58,231 nucleotides of DNA from Cytauxzoon felis (taxonomy: Eukaryota; Apicomplexa; Aconoidasida; Piroplasmida; Theileriidae), in contig JAIQCW010000025.1 of assembly GCA_020283715.1 (NCBI GenBank), forward strand, positions 1 to 58,231. Reading direction: 5' to 3'. Made by a program: the position numbers and the translations under genes. The notes beneath the pieces were generated by a model that did not search any database, had not been told where the DNA came from, and saw only the letters and a program-made list of their open reading frames with translations. The number at the start of each line of letters is the position of its first letter. Position 1 is the first letter of the stretch. Positions 1-10,248 of the stretch are shown one piece after another.

Positions 1-290
1 AACATATATATGTTCTTCCGGGTTAATATCTATTGATCCACTAGATCTTCCACATGAGGTCGTCCTGCCGTCAGCTCTTCTATTTAATTCCCCCTCCGCT
101 TCCCTGAGATCAGCTACGGGTTCCACTTCCACTCGAGGTTACATCCTCACTGCCTTCATCATTGCCACGATCTCCGGGAGTGACTTTACCCTTCAGGGAT
201 AGGTAATTGGAAGAGGCCTCCACGGCGAGTGGAAGAGACTTGGATTGGACCTCAGGTGGAGAGCTGACGTCAGGACGAAAGAGGAGGCGT
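1..290. repeat. Modular foldback repeat, cut by window edge
   Basis: Mosaic of the window-wide hairpin modules: a GGAAGAAC-type module on the reverse strand (TTCTTCCGGGTTAA), CTGCCGTCAGCTCTTC, the CCCTGAGATCAGCTACGGG module, a CCACTCGAGGTTAC end, the CACGATCTCCGGGAGTG module, then GGACCTCAGGTGGAGAGCTGACG on the right. It lies in the 3' flank of the protease gene. The left end is not visible. No gene is seen in 1-330. Confidence 0.85.
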
Positions 291-330
291 TGTATAATAG
301 GATTAATGTATATGTTAAAATATAATAAGA

Positions 331-2325
331 TTAATTGATGTTACCATTGATGATTTGTTTGATCATGGTGATTCTTAATTTATAGATGTCATGTTGTTGG
401 AAATCGAAATATCTTGCGGCTGCGATACATTCTGCATATTGACATATAAAGACACCACAATCATAAGAATTATATTGTTTAGGTGCATATGGTTCAGATT
501 GATAATTATGTCTATAGATCCAATCATTAATTGTATATAATGGTTGTTTTAATTTATAAAGATGTTCATCTTGTAACCATTTTCTAATATTAATAAAAAA
601 TAATTTATTATGATAACCTAATGAATCAAATAATAATATTCTACGATAATTAATTCTCATATCAATAATACCTAATGACCAATGATTATTATTTACATGT
701 ATAGGTATTAATAATATATCTTTATTAAATATATTAATATTTTTACGTATATTCCATTTAGATACAGCATTATAATTATAATTAATATTTTTTATTTGAT
801 TACCACATAATGTAGTAAAAAAAAATGTATTAAAAAAATAACAATTTGGTATATTATTATTATTATTAATATATTTATCATTACGTTCTTGTAACATATT
901 AAAATAAAAATTTATAATCTCATCATTTATCCAATTATAATCATTTAAACAATATAATATATTTTTATTAATTATTATATCATATTTATCTATTATTATA
1001 TCATTATCATTATAATTATTTATATATTCTATTATATCTATCATCTCATTATCATTTATATATTCTTTATTAGTTGATTTATTTATAAATAATATTTCTA
1101 AATATTCATTTAATAATTCATCAAATGATTCATTATTAATACACCAAACATCATCTTCATCATCTATTATTTTATATTCTTCTATCTCTATATCATCTAT
1201 ATCTATTAATTTATTCATTAAATATTCATCACGCTTTTTATATCTATCCAATATATTATAAATACTATTAATCTCCATATCATATGATTTAAAATATAAT
1301 GAATTTAATGATGATGATGATGATTTATACAATTCAGAATTAACATCAATTTCTTCATCAGAATAATCATCATATACATCTACATATTCTACACTAGAAG
1401 AAAAATAATCCACATCTTCTACAGTAGGTATTCCATCTGAGGTACAATCACTACCTTCTTCAATAGACGATACATCTGAGGTTACATTCCTGCCGTCAGC
1501 TCCACCTGATGTCGTCCTGCCGTCAGCTCTTCTATTTAGTTGTCCCTTCGCTTCCCTGAGATCAGCTACGGGTAGTCCACTTGAGGTTACAATCCTACTC
1601 TCTTTTCCACTAGCCGTGGCGGCCTCTCTATTTAACTCACCTCGACTCCCATCGATCGTCTCGGATTCTTCACCACGATCTCCGGGAGTGGCATTACTCT
1701 TTAGAGATAGGTAATTGGAAGAAGGCTCCACGCCAAGTGGAACAGAGTTAGATTGGACCTCAGGTGGAAGAGATGTCTGTTCTTCCGGGTTTACATCTTT
1801 TGTTCCTCCGGGTAGAATTCCTGTTCTTAGGGGTTGAACATCTATGTTCTTAGGGGTTAACATAGTTTGTTCCTCCGGATTAACACTCTCTGTTTCTCCG
1901 GGTAAATCCTGTTCTTCTGGGTATACATCTATGTTCTTAGGGGTTAACATAGTTTGTTCCTCCGGATTAACACTCTCTGTTTCTCCGGGTAAATCCTGTT
2001 CTTCTGGGTATACATCTATGTTCTTAGGGGTTGAGCATCTTCGATCTTCCGGGTTAACACCGCCACGATCTCTGGGAGTGGCATTACCGTTTACGGGTAG
2101 GTAATTGGAAGAAGGCTCCACGCCGAGTGGAACAGAGTTAGATTGGACCTCAGGTGGAGAGCTGTCTGCATGACTTACGGTGGAGGCGAGTGGAACACCG
2201 ATTGTACAACCTTCAGTGGAGGTAACATCAGGTGCAACTGTAAGAAAAGGTACTTTATTATAGTCTTCATGATTATTGTATTCATATTCTTGAGGAATTT
2301 TGTCATCAAGTGGTTGTTCTTTCAT
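331..2325 (-). CDS. Ulp1/SENP-type SUMO protease (peptidase C48) with repeat-encoded N-terminus
   Basis: A 664-residue single-exon protein whose C-terminal ~200 residues form a C48 cysteine protease domain. The triad is visible in order: His548 (NNHWSLG), Asp567 (LLFDSLG) and Cys623 (YDCGVF), with Gln617 placed for the oxyanion hole. Family members remove SUMO from proteins or mature the SUMO precursor, usually at the nucleus or nuclear pore. Residues about 30-300 are translated from the dispersed foldback repeat ([40 protein letters not shown]), including a perfect 29-residue tandem duplication. Residues ~300-450 are acidic and Asn-rich. The Met at 2325 lies just upstream of the repeat-coded part; a start nearer the catalytic domain cannot be excluded. 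The catalytic assignment is firm; the substrate is inferred from the family. Confidence 0.85.
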   Translation of the reverse strand: MKEQPLDDKIPQEYEYNNHEDYNKVPFLTVAPDVTSTEGCTIGVPLASTVSHADSSPPEVQSNSVPLGVEPSSNYLPVNGNATPRDRGGVNPEDRRCSTPKNIDVYPEEQDLPGETESVNPEEQTMLTPKNIDVYPEEQDLPGETESVNPEEQTMLTPKNIDVQPLRTGILPGGTKDVNPEEQTSLPPEVQSNSVPLGVEPSSNYLSLKSNATPGDRGEESETIDGSRGELNREAATASGKESRIVTSSGLPVADLREAKGQLNRRADGRTTSGGADGRNVTSDVSSIEEGSDCTSDGIPTVEDVDYFSSSVEYVDVYDDYSDEEIDVNSELYKSSSSSLNSLYFKSYDMEINSIYNILDRYKKRDEYLMNKLIDIDDIEIEEYKIIDDEDDVWCINNESFDELLNEYLEILFINKSTNKEYINDNEMIDIIEYINNYNDNDIIIDKYDIIINKNILYCLNDYNWINDEIINFYFNMLQERNDKYINNNNNIPNCYFFNTFFFTTLCGNQIKNINYNYNAVSKWNIRKNINIFNKDILLIPIHVNNNHWSLGIIDMRINYRRILLFDSLGYHNKLFFINIRKWLQDEHLYKLKQPLYTINDWIYRHNYQSEPYAPKQYNSYDCGVFICQYAECIAAARYFDFQQHDIYKLRITMIKQIINGNIN
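1431..2240. repeat. Exonic foldback repeat in the SENP-type gene
   Basis: About 810 bp of repeat modules read through in frame by the protease ORF. It contains several inverted ends (CCATCTGAGG, GACCTCAGGTGG), the CACGATCTCCGGGAGTGG module, the GCTGATCTCAGGG-type module on the reverse strand, and several GGAAGAAC/CTTAGGGG modules. An 87-bp unit is repeated twice in tandem at about 1849-2022. Confidence 0.9.
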
Positions 2326-2650
2326 ATCAATATTCGAGTAAGTTCATATCATTTTCAATATGGACCAAATACTAAGTCTATGGAACATTTCCAATTTTAT
2401 ATAATGATTTAATGAATAATATAATATATATCCATCATTTCTACAGTACTTCACTATATAATAACAATATAATTTGTCCACCATATAGAGTCATGATTGG
2501 GTTTGTTATAATAATCATTTCAATTTTTTTAAATAATGAAGGTTATAAATTAATATTATTTTAATGAAGTTTTATATGTTTTGATAGATGTTATGGAACT
2601 ATTCTTTTAATATCTAGAAAATTGATCGCATTAACTATTGTCTACTGAAA

Positions 2651-5600
2651 ATGGGTGTTTTAAGGTTTATAATTCCATATAGGTTGGTCTATAACTTGAT
2701 TTATCTTTCAAGTTTATTGATTATAATGTATGGAGTAGTAGAATCTTTTCGTCCACCATTTGATGGTAATTATTTTCTGAGTGGTTTTGGATCTCAGAAT
2801 GAGAATAAACAGAATTTGGATTCTATATCATCGGTGATAAAATCGTATGGCAGAAAGTACCTTAATGACTCGAATATATTTTCAATGGACATGTTATCGA
2901 GTTCAAATGTGTCTAGTTATGATTTTTTATCTCCTATAAAGAGGTTATTTAATAATAGGGATGACGATGGAATGACGAATGAATGTGGTAATAAGCGCGA
3001 ATATGCTTTATGTATGATGAGTAATTCTGGAGGTTATGAGCATGATTTGGATGATGGTAATGGTAAGCATTCATTTTCGTTATCAATGATGGGTGGAGAT
3101 GATCATGGTCACACATTAAATTCGGAGGATTATACAGATAAGGCTTGGGAAGCTATATCATCATTGACTGATATAGCTAATACTTATAAATCTTCATATG
3201 TTGAAGGTGATATGTTGTTATTGGCATTATTAAATGGTGGTGATGAATCAATGTGTAATAAAATTTTGCAAGCTGCAGGTGTTGACGTTACTAAGATGAA
3301 ACAGGATTTAGAAAATCATTTGCAGAAGCAACCTAGAATGTCCGGTGGTTTTGGTGAACAAAAGGTTTTGGGTAGGATATTACAGAATGTATTATCTGTA
3401 ACTAGAAGATATAAAAGTGAATTAGGTGTAAGTTGAATTAGATTTTATAATATCTATTATTATAATAGGATGAATATATATCTGTTGAACATTTATTGTT
3501 AGCATTAGCTGCTGAAGATTCTAAATTTACAAGGCCATGGTTATCTAGACATAAAATTTCATTTGAAAAGCTAAGGAAAGCTGTTGATGTAGTTCGTGGT
3601 AAACGTAAAGTTACATCTAAAAATCCTGAACTTGTAAGTTTTATATTATTTACAACCCTTATGATGATGAAACTGATGCATTTGTGATTTACATGCTAGA
3701 TTTTTTATGTAATGATGGAATTAAAGGCGAATCTGATTAGGGTTTACCTATTGATGTATGATGGGAAGTGATGACAAAGTGAAGTTCTTTCCAAGTACAT
3801 TGTTTTAATTTATGTATGAGAACTTCCTCCCGAGTACATTGCTGTAATTGACGTATGAGAACTTCTTCACGAGTACATTGTTGTAATTGACATCAATCAC
3901 TTCCCTTCATATCACGTCAAGTGATTTAAAGTGACTTCACTTTAAAATTTTATAATCTAGGCTTTCAAGGCGTTGGAAAAGTATTCGAGGGATTTGACAG
4001 CAATGGCTAGAGCTGGTAAATTGGATCCTGTAATTGGTAGAGATCATGAAATACGTCGTACAATTGAGATATTGAGTAGGAGGACAAAGAATAATCCAAT
4101 ATTATTGGGTGATCCTGGTGTTGGTAAGACAGCAATTGTTGAAGGTTTAGCTAATCGTATAGTATCTGGTGATGTACCAGATTCTCTTAAAGATCGTAGA
4201 GTAATATCATTAGATTTGGCATCTATATTAGCTGGTACACAATATCGTGGTGAATTTGAAGAACGTTTGAAAGCTATTTTAAAAGAAGTTCAAGATGCTC
4301 AAGGAGAAATTGTAATGTTTATAGATGAAATACATACTATAGTTGGTGCTGGTGATGCACAAGGAGCATTAGATGCTGGTAATATGTTGAAAGTAAGTTG
4401 ATATTAAATTATCTGACAACCTCATTTATTTTATTATAGCCTTTGTTAGCTAGAGGTGAATTACGTTGTATTGGTGCTACAACATTACAAGAATATCGTC
4501 AAAGGATTGAAAAAGATAAAGCATTAGAACGTCGTTTCCAACCAATTTATGTAAGTTGTATTAATAAATAATATTAATCTTCAGGTTGATCAACCAACAG
4601 TTGAAGAAACTATTAGTATATTAAGAGGATTAAGAGAACGTTATGAAGTACATCATGGTGTACGTATATTAGATTCTACACTTGTACAAGCTGCACAATT
4701 AAGTGATCGTTATATAAGGTTTGTTGAAGTTGATATTTGATCATTATATATTCAGTGATCGTTATTTACCTGATAAAGCAATAGATTTAGTAGATGAAGC
4801 AGCTGCACGTTTAAAAATTCAATTATCCAGTAAACCAATACAATTAGATGCTATAGAAAGAAAATTATTACAATTAGAAATGGAAAAAATTTCTATATCA
4901 AGTGATAACGCTACCGGCACAAATACACAACCATCCGTCGGTATACTACCAGATGCTACCAGAAGAACAGTAGGTGAACAAGAAACTAAACGACTAGAAC
5001 AAATCGAACGCGCTACAGAAAGATTAAATGTCGAAAAAGTATGTTTATAACACATACAATAAATATATTAAATAATAATTATATCATTCCACCTGAGGTT
5101 ACAATCCTGCACTCTGTTCCACTAGGCGTGGAGCCTCTTCTATTTACCTCCCCTCGGATTCCCTGAGATCATCCTCGGTATAATGAGTACCCGGAAGAAC
5201 AAGACCTCAAGTGGAATACCCGCAGCTGATCTACGGGAAGCGAAGGGGGAACCAAATAGAGAAGGCCACCACGGCGAGTGGGAAGATAAGGTGGAGATGA
5301 AGAGTAGGATTGTAACCTCAGGTGGAGTAGATATTGTTTGATTAATTACATTTTTTTAGACTGAGTTGACGGAGGCATGGTTGCGTGAGAAATCATTGGT
5401 GGATGCGATAAGGAATGTTAAGGAGCGTATGGATGTTGTAAAGGTTGAGATTGAGAAGGCTGAACGTGATTTTGATTTAAATAGAGCTGCGGAATTGAGA
5501 TTTGAAACTTTACCGGATTTGGAGCGTCAATTACAAGTAGCTATTGATAGTTATGAAGCTCATGCTAAAGAGATACAGAAAAATGGTGGTCAATTATTAT

Positions 5601-7248
5601 TAAGAGATGAAGTTACAAGAGATGATGTAGCTAATGTTGTATCAAGATGGACAGGAATACCATTAAGTAAATTAGTTAAAACACAAAGAGAAAAAATATT
5701 ACAACTTAGTGATGAATTACATAAAAGAGTAGTAGGACAACAAGAAGCTATAAATGCTGTTACAGCCGCTGTACAAAGATCTAGAGTTGGTATGAATGAT
5801 CCAAAAAAAACCAATCGCTGGCCTCATGTTCCTAGGACCAACTGGTGTAGGCAAAACCGAATTATGTAAAGCCATAGCCGAACAATTATTCGATACAGGT
5901 ATAACATCACATATACATAATCCAACTCTTATTCGCCTGAGGTCCAATCCAACTCTACTTTCCATTGCATGGAGCCTTCTCTATTTATTTCCCCTTCCAG
6001 CTCCCGTAGATCACTTTCGGGTATTCCACTTGAGGTCCAATAACTTTACTTCCGCCACGATCTCCGGGAGTGGCTCCACTCTTTAGAGATATGTAATTAG
6101 AAGAGCTGTCTGCAAGACCAACGGTGGTTGTAACCTCAGGTGGAACAGATCGTTATATGATTGAACTTATTAGTGACTTATTTACATTATAATATTTATA
6201 GAGGAAGCTATTGTTAGATTTGACATGAGTGAATATATGGAGAAGCATTCTGTATCGAGATTAGTTGGTGCTCCACCGGGTTACATTGGCTATGAGCAGG
6301 GAGGTTTACTTACAGAGGCTGTACGTCGTAAACCTTATTCTATTGTATTATTTGATGAAATGTTAGTTGAAGATTGTAATATAAATTTTATATATTCTAT
6401 AGTGAGAAAGCACATCCGGATGTTTTCAACCTTCTACTTCAAGTTCTGGATGATGGCCGTCTAACAGATTCTAATGGCCGCAAAGTCAACTTCACAAACT
6501 CTTTAATAGTATTCACTTCAAATTTAGGAAGCCAAAATATACTCGAACTTGCCAAATTCCCAGATAAACGAAATGAAATGAAAAATAAAGTCATGTGCGC
6601 TGTACGACAAACATTCTCACCAGAATTCCTCAATCGTGTAGATGAATTCATCGTATTCGATAGCCTCTCCAAAGATGGTATGTCTTACAAACAATTATAT
6701 TGACCACTCCACCCGAGGTTACAACCTTGTATTCGTCTTGCAGACAGCTCTTTCATTTACCTCCCCTCGGATTCCCGTAAATCATCCTCGGTATGTGTCT
6801 ACCTGCAAGAACAGACCTCAAGTGGAAAACCCGAGAGCGATCTCTGGGAGTGGCTCTACTCTTTAGAGATAGGTAAATAGAGAAGCTGTCTGCAGGACGA
6901 AGAGAGTTGGATTGGACCTCAGGTGGAGAATCGCTACGTATTGTTTACACTTTGTTTTTATATAATTATTATCTAGAGCTCAAAACTATTGTTGGGATGG
7001 AGTTGGCGAAATTGTCCGAGAGGTTATTGGAGAGAAATATAAAATTATCGATTGAGGATGCAGCGATAACTCATATAGCTGAAGTAGGATATGATCCAGC
7101 ATATGGTGCAAGACCACTTAAGCGTACTATACAACGAGAAATTGAATCACCAATCGCAATCGGTATACTCTCTGATGAATTTAAAGAACACGATACACTC
7201 TCAATCACATTCACAGATGGAAAAATCACAATCAAACCCACTAAATAA
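2651..7248 (+). CDS. clpB: ClpB-type AAA+ disaggregase, probably apicoplast-targeted
   Basis: Ten exons inferred from frame and GT..AG sites: 2651-3427, 3469-3633, 3961-4392, 4440-4550, 4585-4718, 4756-5038, 5360-5898, 6202-6361, 6403-6677, 6977-7248; about 1048 residues. The order is a hydrophobic leader ([13 protein letters not shown]), Clp N-domain, AAA1 with Walker [10 protein letters not shown] and Walker [10 protein letters not shown], coiled middle domain, AAA2 with GPTGVGKTE and the pore loop [13 protein letters not shown], then the D2 C-domain. ClpB resolubilises aggregated proteins by ATP-driven threading. Leader plus spacer suggests a bipartite apicoplast signal, as for Plasmodium ClpB1; this is inference. 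Most introns are 34-47 nt, but introns 2, 6, 7 and 9 are 299-327 nt, and 6, 7 and 9 hold foldback repeats. In exon 7 an A8 run at 5803-5810 breaks frame by +1; A7 would keep [16 protein letters not shown] continuous. Confidence 0.9.
3763..3905. repeat. Small foldback with 39-bp tandem units in ClpB intron 2
   Basis: GGGAAGTGAT (3763-3772) and ATCACTTCCC (3896-3905) form a perfect 10-bp inverted repeat. They enclose about three imperfect 39-bp units of the form GAACTTC..CGAGTACATTG..GTAATTGAC. This is a different sequence from the dispersed CCACCTGAGGT family and explains why this intron is 327 nt. Confidence 0.75.
5089..5331. repeat. Full foldback repeat in ClpB intron 6
   Basis: A clean complete copy: left end CCACCTGAGGTTACAATCC, hairpin CCACTAGGCGTGGAGCC, linker TCTTCTATTTACC, a GATC module (ATTCCCTGAGATCATCC), a central GGAAGAAC segment, then the mirror set: GCAGCTGATCTACGGGAAGC, linker AAATAGAGAAGG, hairpin CCACGGCGAGTGG, right end GTAACCTCAGGTGGAG. 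The intron is 321 nt instead of the usual ~40. Confidence 0.9.
5921..6150. repeat. Foldback repeat in ClpB intron 7
   Basis: Starts with a degraded left end (CGCCTGAGGTCCAATCC) and ends GTTGTAACCTCAGGTGGAAC. The left arm carries the TCCCGTAGATCACTTTCGGG module. The right arm carries CACGATCTCCGGGAGTGG followed by CTCTTTAGAGATATGTAATT and an AGCTGTCTGCAAGAC hairpin. The host intron is 303 nt. Confidence 0.88.
6707..6928. repeat. Foldback repeat in ClpB intron 9
   Basis: Left end CCACCCGAGGTTACAACC, right end TTGGACCTCAGGTGGAG. The left arm uses CTTGCAGACAGCTC and a TCCTCGG-type GATC module; the right arm uses GAGCGATCTCTGGGAGTGGC, a chimera of two module types. The host intron is 299 nt with normal splice sites outside the element. 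Confidence 0.88.
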
Positions 7249-7493
7249 CGAGGGAATTGAGTCATTGAGGCATTGTCTAGTCCACCAAAGGTCTAATCCA
7301 CTACATTTCATTCAACTAGGCGTAGTGCCTCTTTTATTTACTTCTCCCTACGCCTACCTTTTGTCGGCTACGGGTGATCACAAGTTAATTTAATAATAAA
7401 GTTAATGTGTCTATTATGCTTTGGAGGTGCATCTTCAAGTTCTAATTTAACACTGGGATCCGTTGGGGGTTGAATAACTTCTGTAGTTGTGTC

Positions 7494-9905
7494 CTATTCA
7501 AGACCTCTACGATACCATTTATCATCACTACCCACTTTAACATATATCAATAATGGTTTCTCGATGACAGGATTGCCATTTTCTAGCTGATAATATACCC
7601 ATAATTGATTATTACTCGTAATATCTACATTTTTATCAGGTAATCCTCTAAATTCATTGCCAAAATGCTTAAATTTAACATTAATTGAACCAGCGGTAGA
7701 TTTACTATGTTTATATGCCACATATCCTGAAGGTACAGGACCAGTACTACCACCAGCCTGTTTCGTAACAGTAATTTCGGAGCCCTCAGCATTTGCTTTG
7801 TATGGAGTACCAACAGTGGTATATCCAATATTAATTTCATGTATATTTTTGAGTCTATTAAGTTCCCTTTCAAGTGTACCACCTGATTGGCCAGTATTTT
7901 GATCATCTGGATCTACTTTATTAAGTTCTTGGTCGTCGCCCTTCCACTCATTCCCTCTCTTATAATACGTACGTTCTGTACCTGATTTCTTAACACATAC
8001 AATTAGTGGGAATTGATGTTCAGAATCATGAGTTTTCTCATAATATACATAAACTGCTTTAACATCTGCGGTATTAGTAGGGATTCCATTCAAGTCAAAG
8101 CCATTATGTTTATATGTAATTGTGCCAGTAATAGGAGTATTAGGTTCGTGTTTATACCTCACATATCCTTCAGGTACTTTACTATCTGCACTATTACTAC
8201 CCTCCGTCTTCGTAACAGTAATTACTCTATTAGAAGGTTCAGGATCATTACCCGTTACATATGTAATACCATTCGTAGTGTCTTTGGCAACATAATCTAA
8301 TTTTAAAATATAGTCTAATGGAGTATAACCTGTATCTTGAGTACCAGGAGGAGATTCAAGTGCAATTTTAATTCCTCTGAGTTTTTTTTCAAATTCTGCG
8401 TCGATAGTATCTGGATTTGTACTACCAAATGTGGAATTTGCATCCTCCCATATTTTGTCTGGTCGGCGTTTATACCATATATTAGTAGAACCTCGAGTAC
8501 CGGTTGGAGATAAACATATCAACAGAGGTTTCTTTATATCAACATAATATACGTATAAGCCTCCTCCGTTCTGAGTTGTTGTGAACACACGGCCATTCTC
8601 AACTTCAGTAACACCCTTTATCGGTTGATTGTATATTGAAATATAATTTATTTTTCCACCACTAGCTCCAGGTATCAGATGTTTATAACCATTATAATCA
8701 CCACTTTTTTGTAATGGTGAAACAGTAATGTTTGGATTACTACCAGCGGGCTGAGGGCGTGCTTTGTAATCACCATTTGATTGTTCAAGCTTAACTTCAT
8801 ATTCTTGGATGAGTGTAGGAAGGTGTCGATTAAGTTGATCTTTAACTCCAGTATCTTCAGGGCCACTAGTTATATCTGTTACCTGTGTCCACTTATTCCC
8901 CCTCTTGTAATATCTTTGAGGTGTAGAACCCGTCATCTTGACGCAGACAATTAGAGGGAATTCGTGATTAGGATCGTCCTTACTTTGTCTGTAATATACA
9001 TATACTGCTTTAACATTAGGAGTTCCACCAGTAGGGACTATGTTTTTCAATTCATGATCGTTATGTTTAACAAGACCTAATGTGAATGGATTATCACCAC
9101 TCTTATTAATTTCATGCTTATATCTAACATAACCAGCTGGCACTGTGGTACCACCTTCTGTCCTTTCAACTTTAATTTGATTAGGTCCGGCTCCATATAA
9201 AGCTTCTTTACCAACACCTTGTTGAGTAGGTGTAACACTTGCATCAATATCGTTAGAACTTGATGTATAACCTGTATCACTATTAAGTCCAGTTTTAATT
9301 CCATTGAGTTTGTTATCAAGTGCGGTAATACTGTTTGGGTCATCACTAGCACCAAACTCGGTTGCATTCCCCCAAGCAGTATTTCCCGTACGTTTGTACC
9401 ATTTATTATCTGGATCAGCATCTGCTCTACCATTCTTAGATAAACATATTAAGTACGGCCTTTGAAGATTAGGATCATTTTCTTTCGAATAATATACGAA
9501 AACACCTCCAGTAGATTGAAATTCAATTTGTTCAAAATCAGCATTATTAATACCATTCGTCACTTGACCGTGGATTGTAATCCGGTTAACTCTGTCAGTA
9601 TTACTTGGAATTTGATGTTTAAAACCTTTAAATGTAGCAGGAGGATTAGAATCAGGTACTGCTGTAACTCTAATTTCATCATTATTAGGATTTGCTTTGT
9701 ATGTATTACCGGGTGATTCAGTCTTGTTCCATTCAAGTCTAATTTCATATTTAACTTTGAGTTCATTAAGTGCATTTTCAAGTAGACCACCGGAACTACC
9801 GGCTTGTGCAGATTCTGGATTTATAGCATTAAGTGTTTGATCATCGCCCTTCCACTCATTCCCTCTCTTGTAATATCTAATAAATCCTAATAGTAAAAAC
9901 CTCAC
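7494..9905 (-). CDS. Repetitive antigen-like protein A, start unresolved
   Basis: Family not recognised by name. The 803 codons consist of tandem ~100-120-residue units, each with a GYxxYKH-like stretch, a VYVYY..PLLICL/PLIVCV strand pair and a YYKRGNxW end. That layout resembles multicopy secreted families of piroplasms, but no family is assigned. No ATG opens the frame: the first usable codon is GTG at 9905, preceded by a hydrophobic FLLLGFI stretch, and an upstream in-frame stop lies nearby. After the TAG at 7494-7496 the same frame stays open for about 40 more codons, so the stop may be a late nonsense change. A tract of ~210 bp (8608-8817) is almost identical to ORF B. It may be a silent or pseudogene cassette, or be expressed through an unseen first exon. 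Confidence 0.6.
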   Translation of the reverse strand: MRFLLLGFIRYYKRGNEWKGDDQTLNAINPESAQAGSSGGLLENALNELKVKYEIRLEWNKTESPGNTYKANPNNDEIRVTAVPDSNPPATFKGFKHQIPSNTDRVNRITIHGQVTNGINNADFEQIEFQSTGGVFVYYSKENDPNLQRPYLICLSKNGRADADPDNKWYKRTGNTAWGNATEFGASDDPNSITALDNKLNGIKTGLNSDTGYTSSSNDIDASVTPTQQGVGKEALYGAGPNQIKVERTEGGTTVPAGYVRYKHEINKSGDNPFTLGLVKHNDHELKNIVPTGGTPNVKAVYVYYRQSKDDPNHEFPLIVCVKMTGSTPQRYYKRGNKWTQVTDITSGPEDTGVKDQLNRHLPTLIQEYEVKLEQSNGDYKARPQPAGSNPNITVSPLQKSGDYNGYKHLIPGASGGKINYISIYNQPIKGVTEVENGRVFTTTQNGGGLYVYYVDIKKPLLICLSPTGTRGSTNIWYKRRPDKIWEDANSTFGSTNPDTIDAEFEKKLRGIKIALESPPGTQDTGYTPLDYILKLDYVAKDTTNGITYVTGNDPEPSNRVITVTKTEGSNSADSKVPEGYVRYKHEPNTPITGTITYKHNGFDLNGIPTNTADVKAVYVYYEKTHDSEHQFPLIVCVKKSGTERTYYKRGNEWKGDDQELNKVDPDDQNTGQSGGTLERELNRLKNIHEINIGYTTVGTPYKANAEGSEITVTKQAGGSTGPVPSGYVAYKHSKSTAGSINVKFKHFGNEFRGLPDKNVDITSNNQLWVYYQLENGNPVIEKPLLIYVKVGSDDKWYRRGLE

Positions 9906-10248
9906 ATGACCCCATTAATATAGGGGTAAAAACACTATTTACCCTACTTTTTGATTTCTATTGATGATTTCTCTTTAACTATAATATATACTATTATATT
10001 AATATAATTGAGGGATGAAGTATGGTTGTATGATGTTATACATGTATTAATATAAATAATTATTATAATATATATACTATATAACTACTAACATGATATG
10101 AAGTATAGTGCCTGTATATTATACTAGTAATAATACTAACTATATATACTACATAAAATTATTAAAATATTAAACTTCAGTTATAAATAAAAATATACAT
10201 TAATTATGATAATTATCATTCAATTAATTATATATTATTAGTGTATTG
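9906..10248 (-). promoter_or_regulatory. Conserved AT-rich leader of antigen cassette A
   Basis: Reading toward the ORF, it holds a region shared with the leaders at 18258-18607, 28298-28640 and 35906-36235: a TTAATATTTTAATAATT-like block, TATAGTATATATATTATA tracts, CATCATACAAC..ACTTCATCC, then GTAGGGTAAA..TTTACCCC and a CCCC..GGGG hairpin directly before the ORF. Promoter or recombination role is inferred from conservation only. Confidence 0.6.

Noticed and set aside
1844..2104. Open frame on the forward strand inside the protease repeat region
   Set aside because: It is the opposite strand of low-complexity repeat modules and lacks any domain; the reverse-strand frame continues into a catalytic domain.
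5089..5331. Classical DNA transposon with a transposase gene
   Set aside because: No transposase ORF and no clear target-site duplication is visible; copies look non-autonomous (MITE-like at most).
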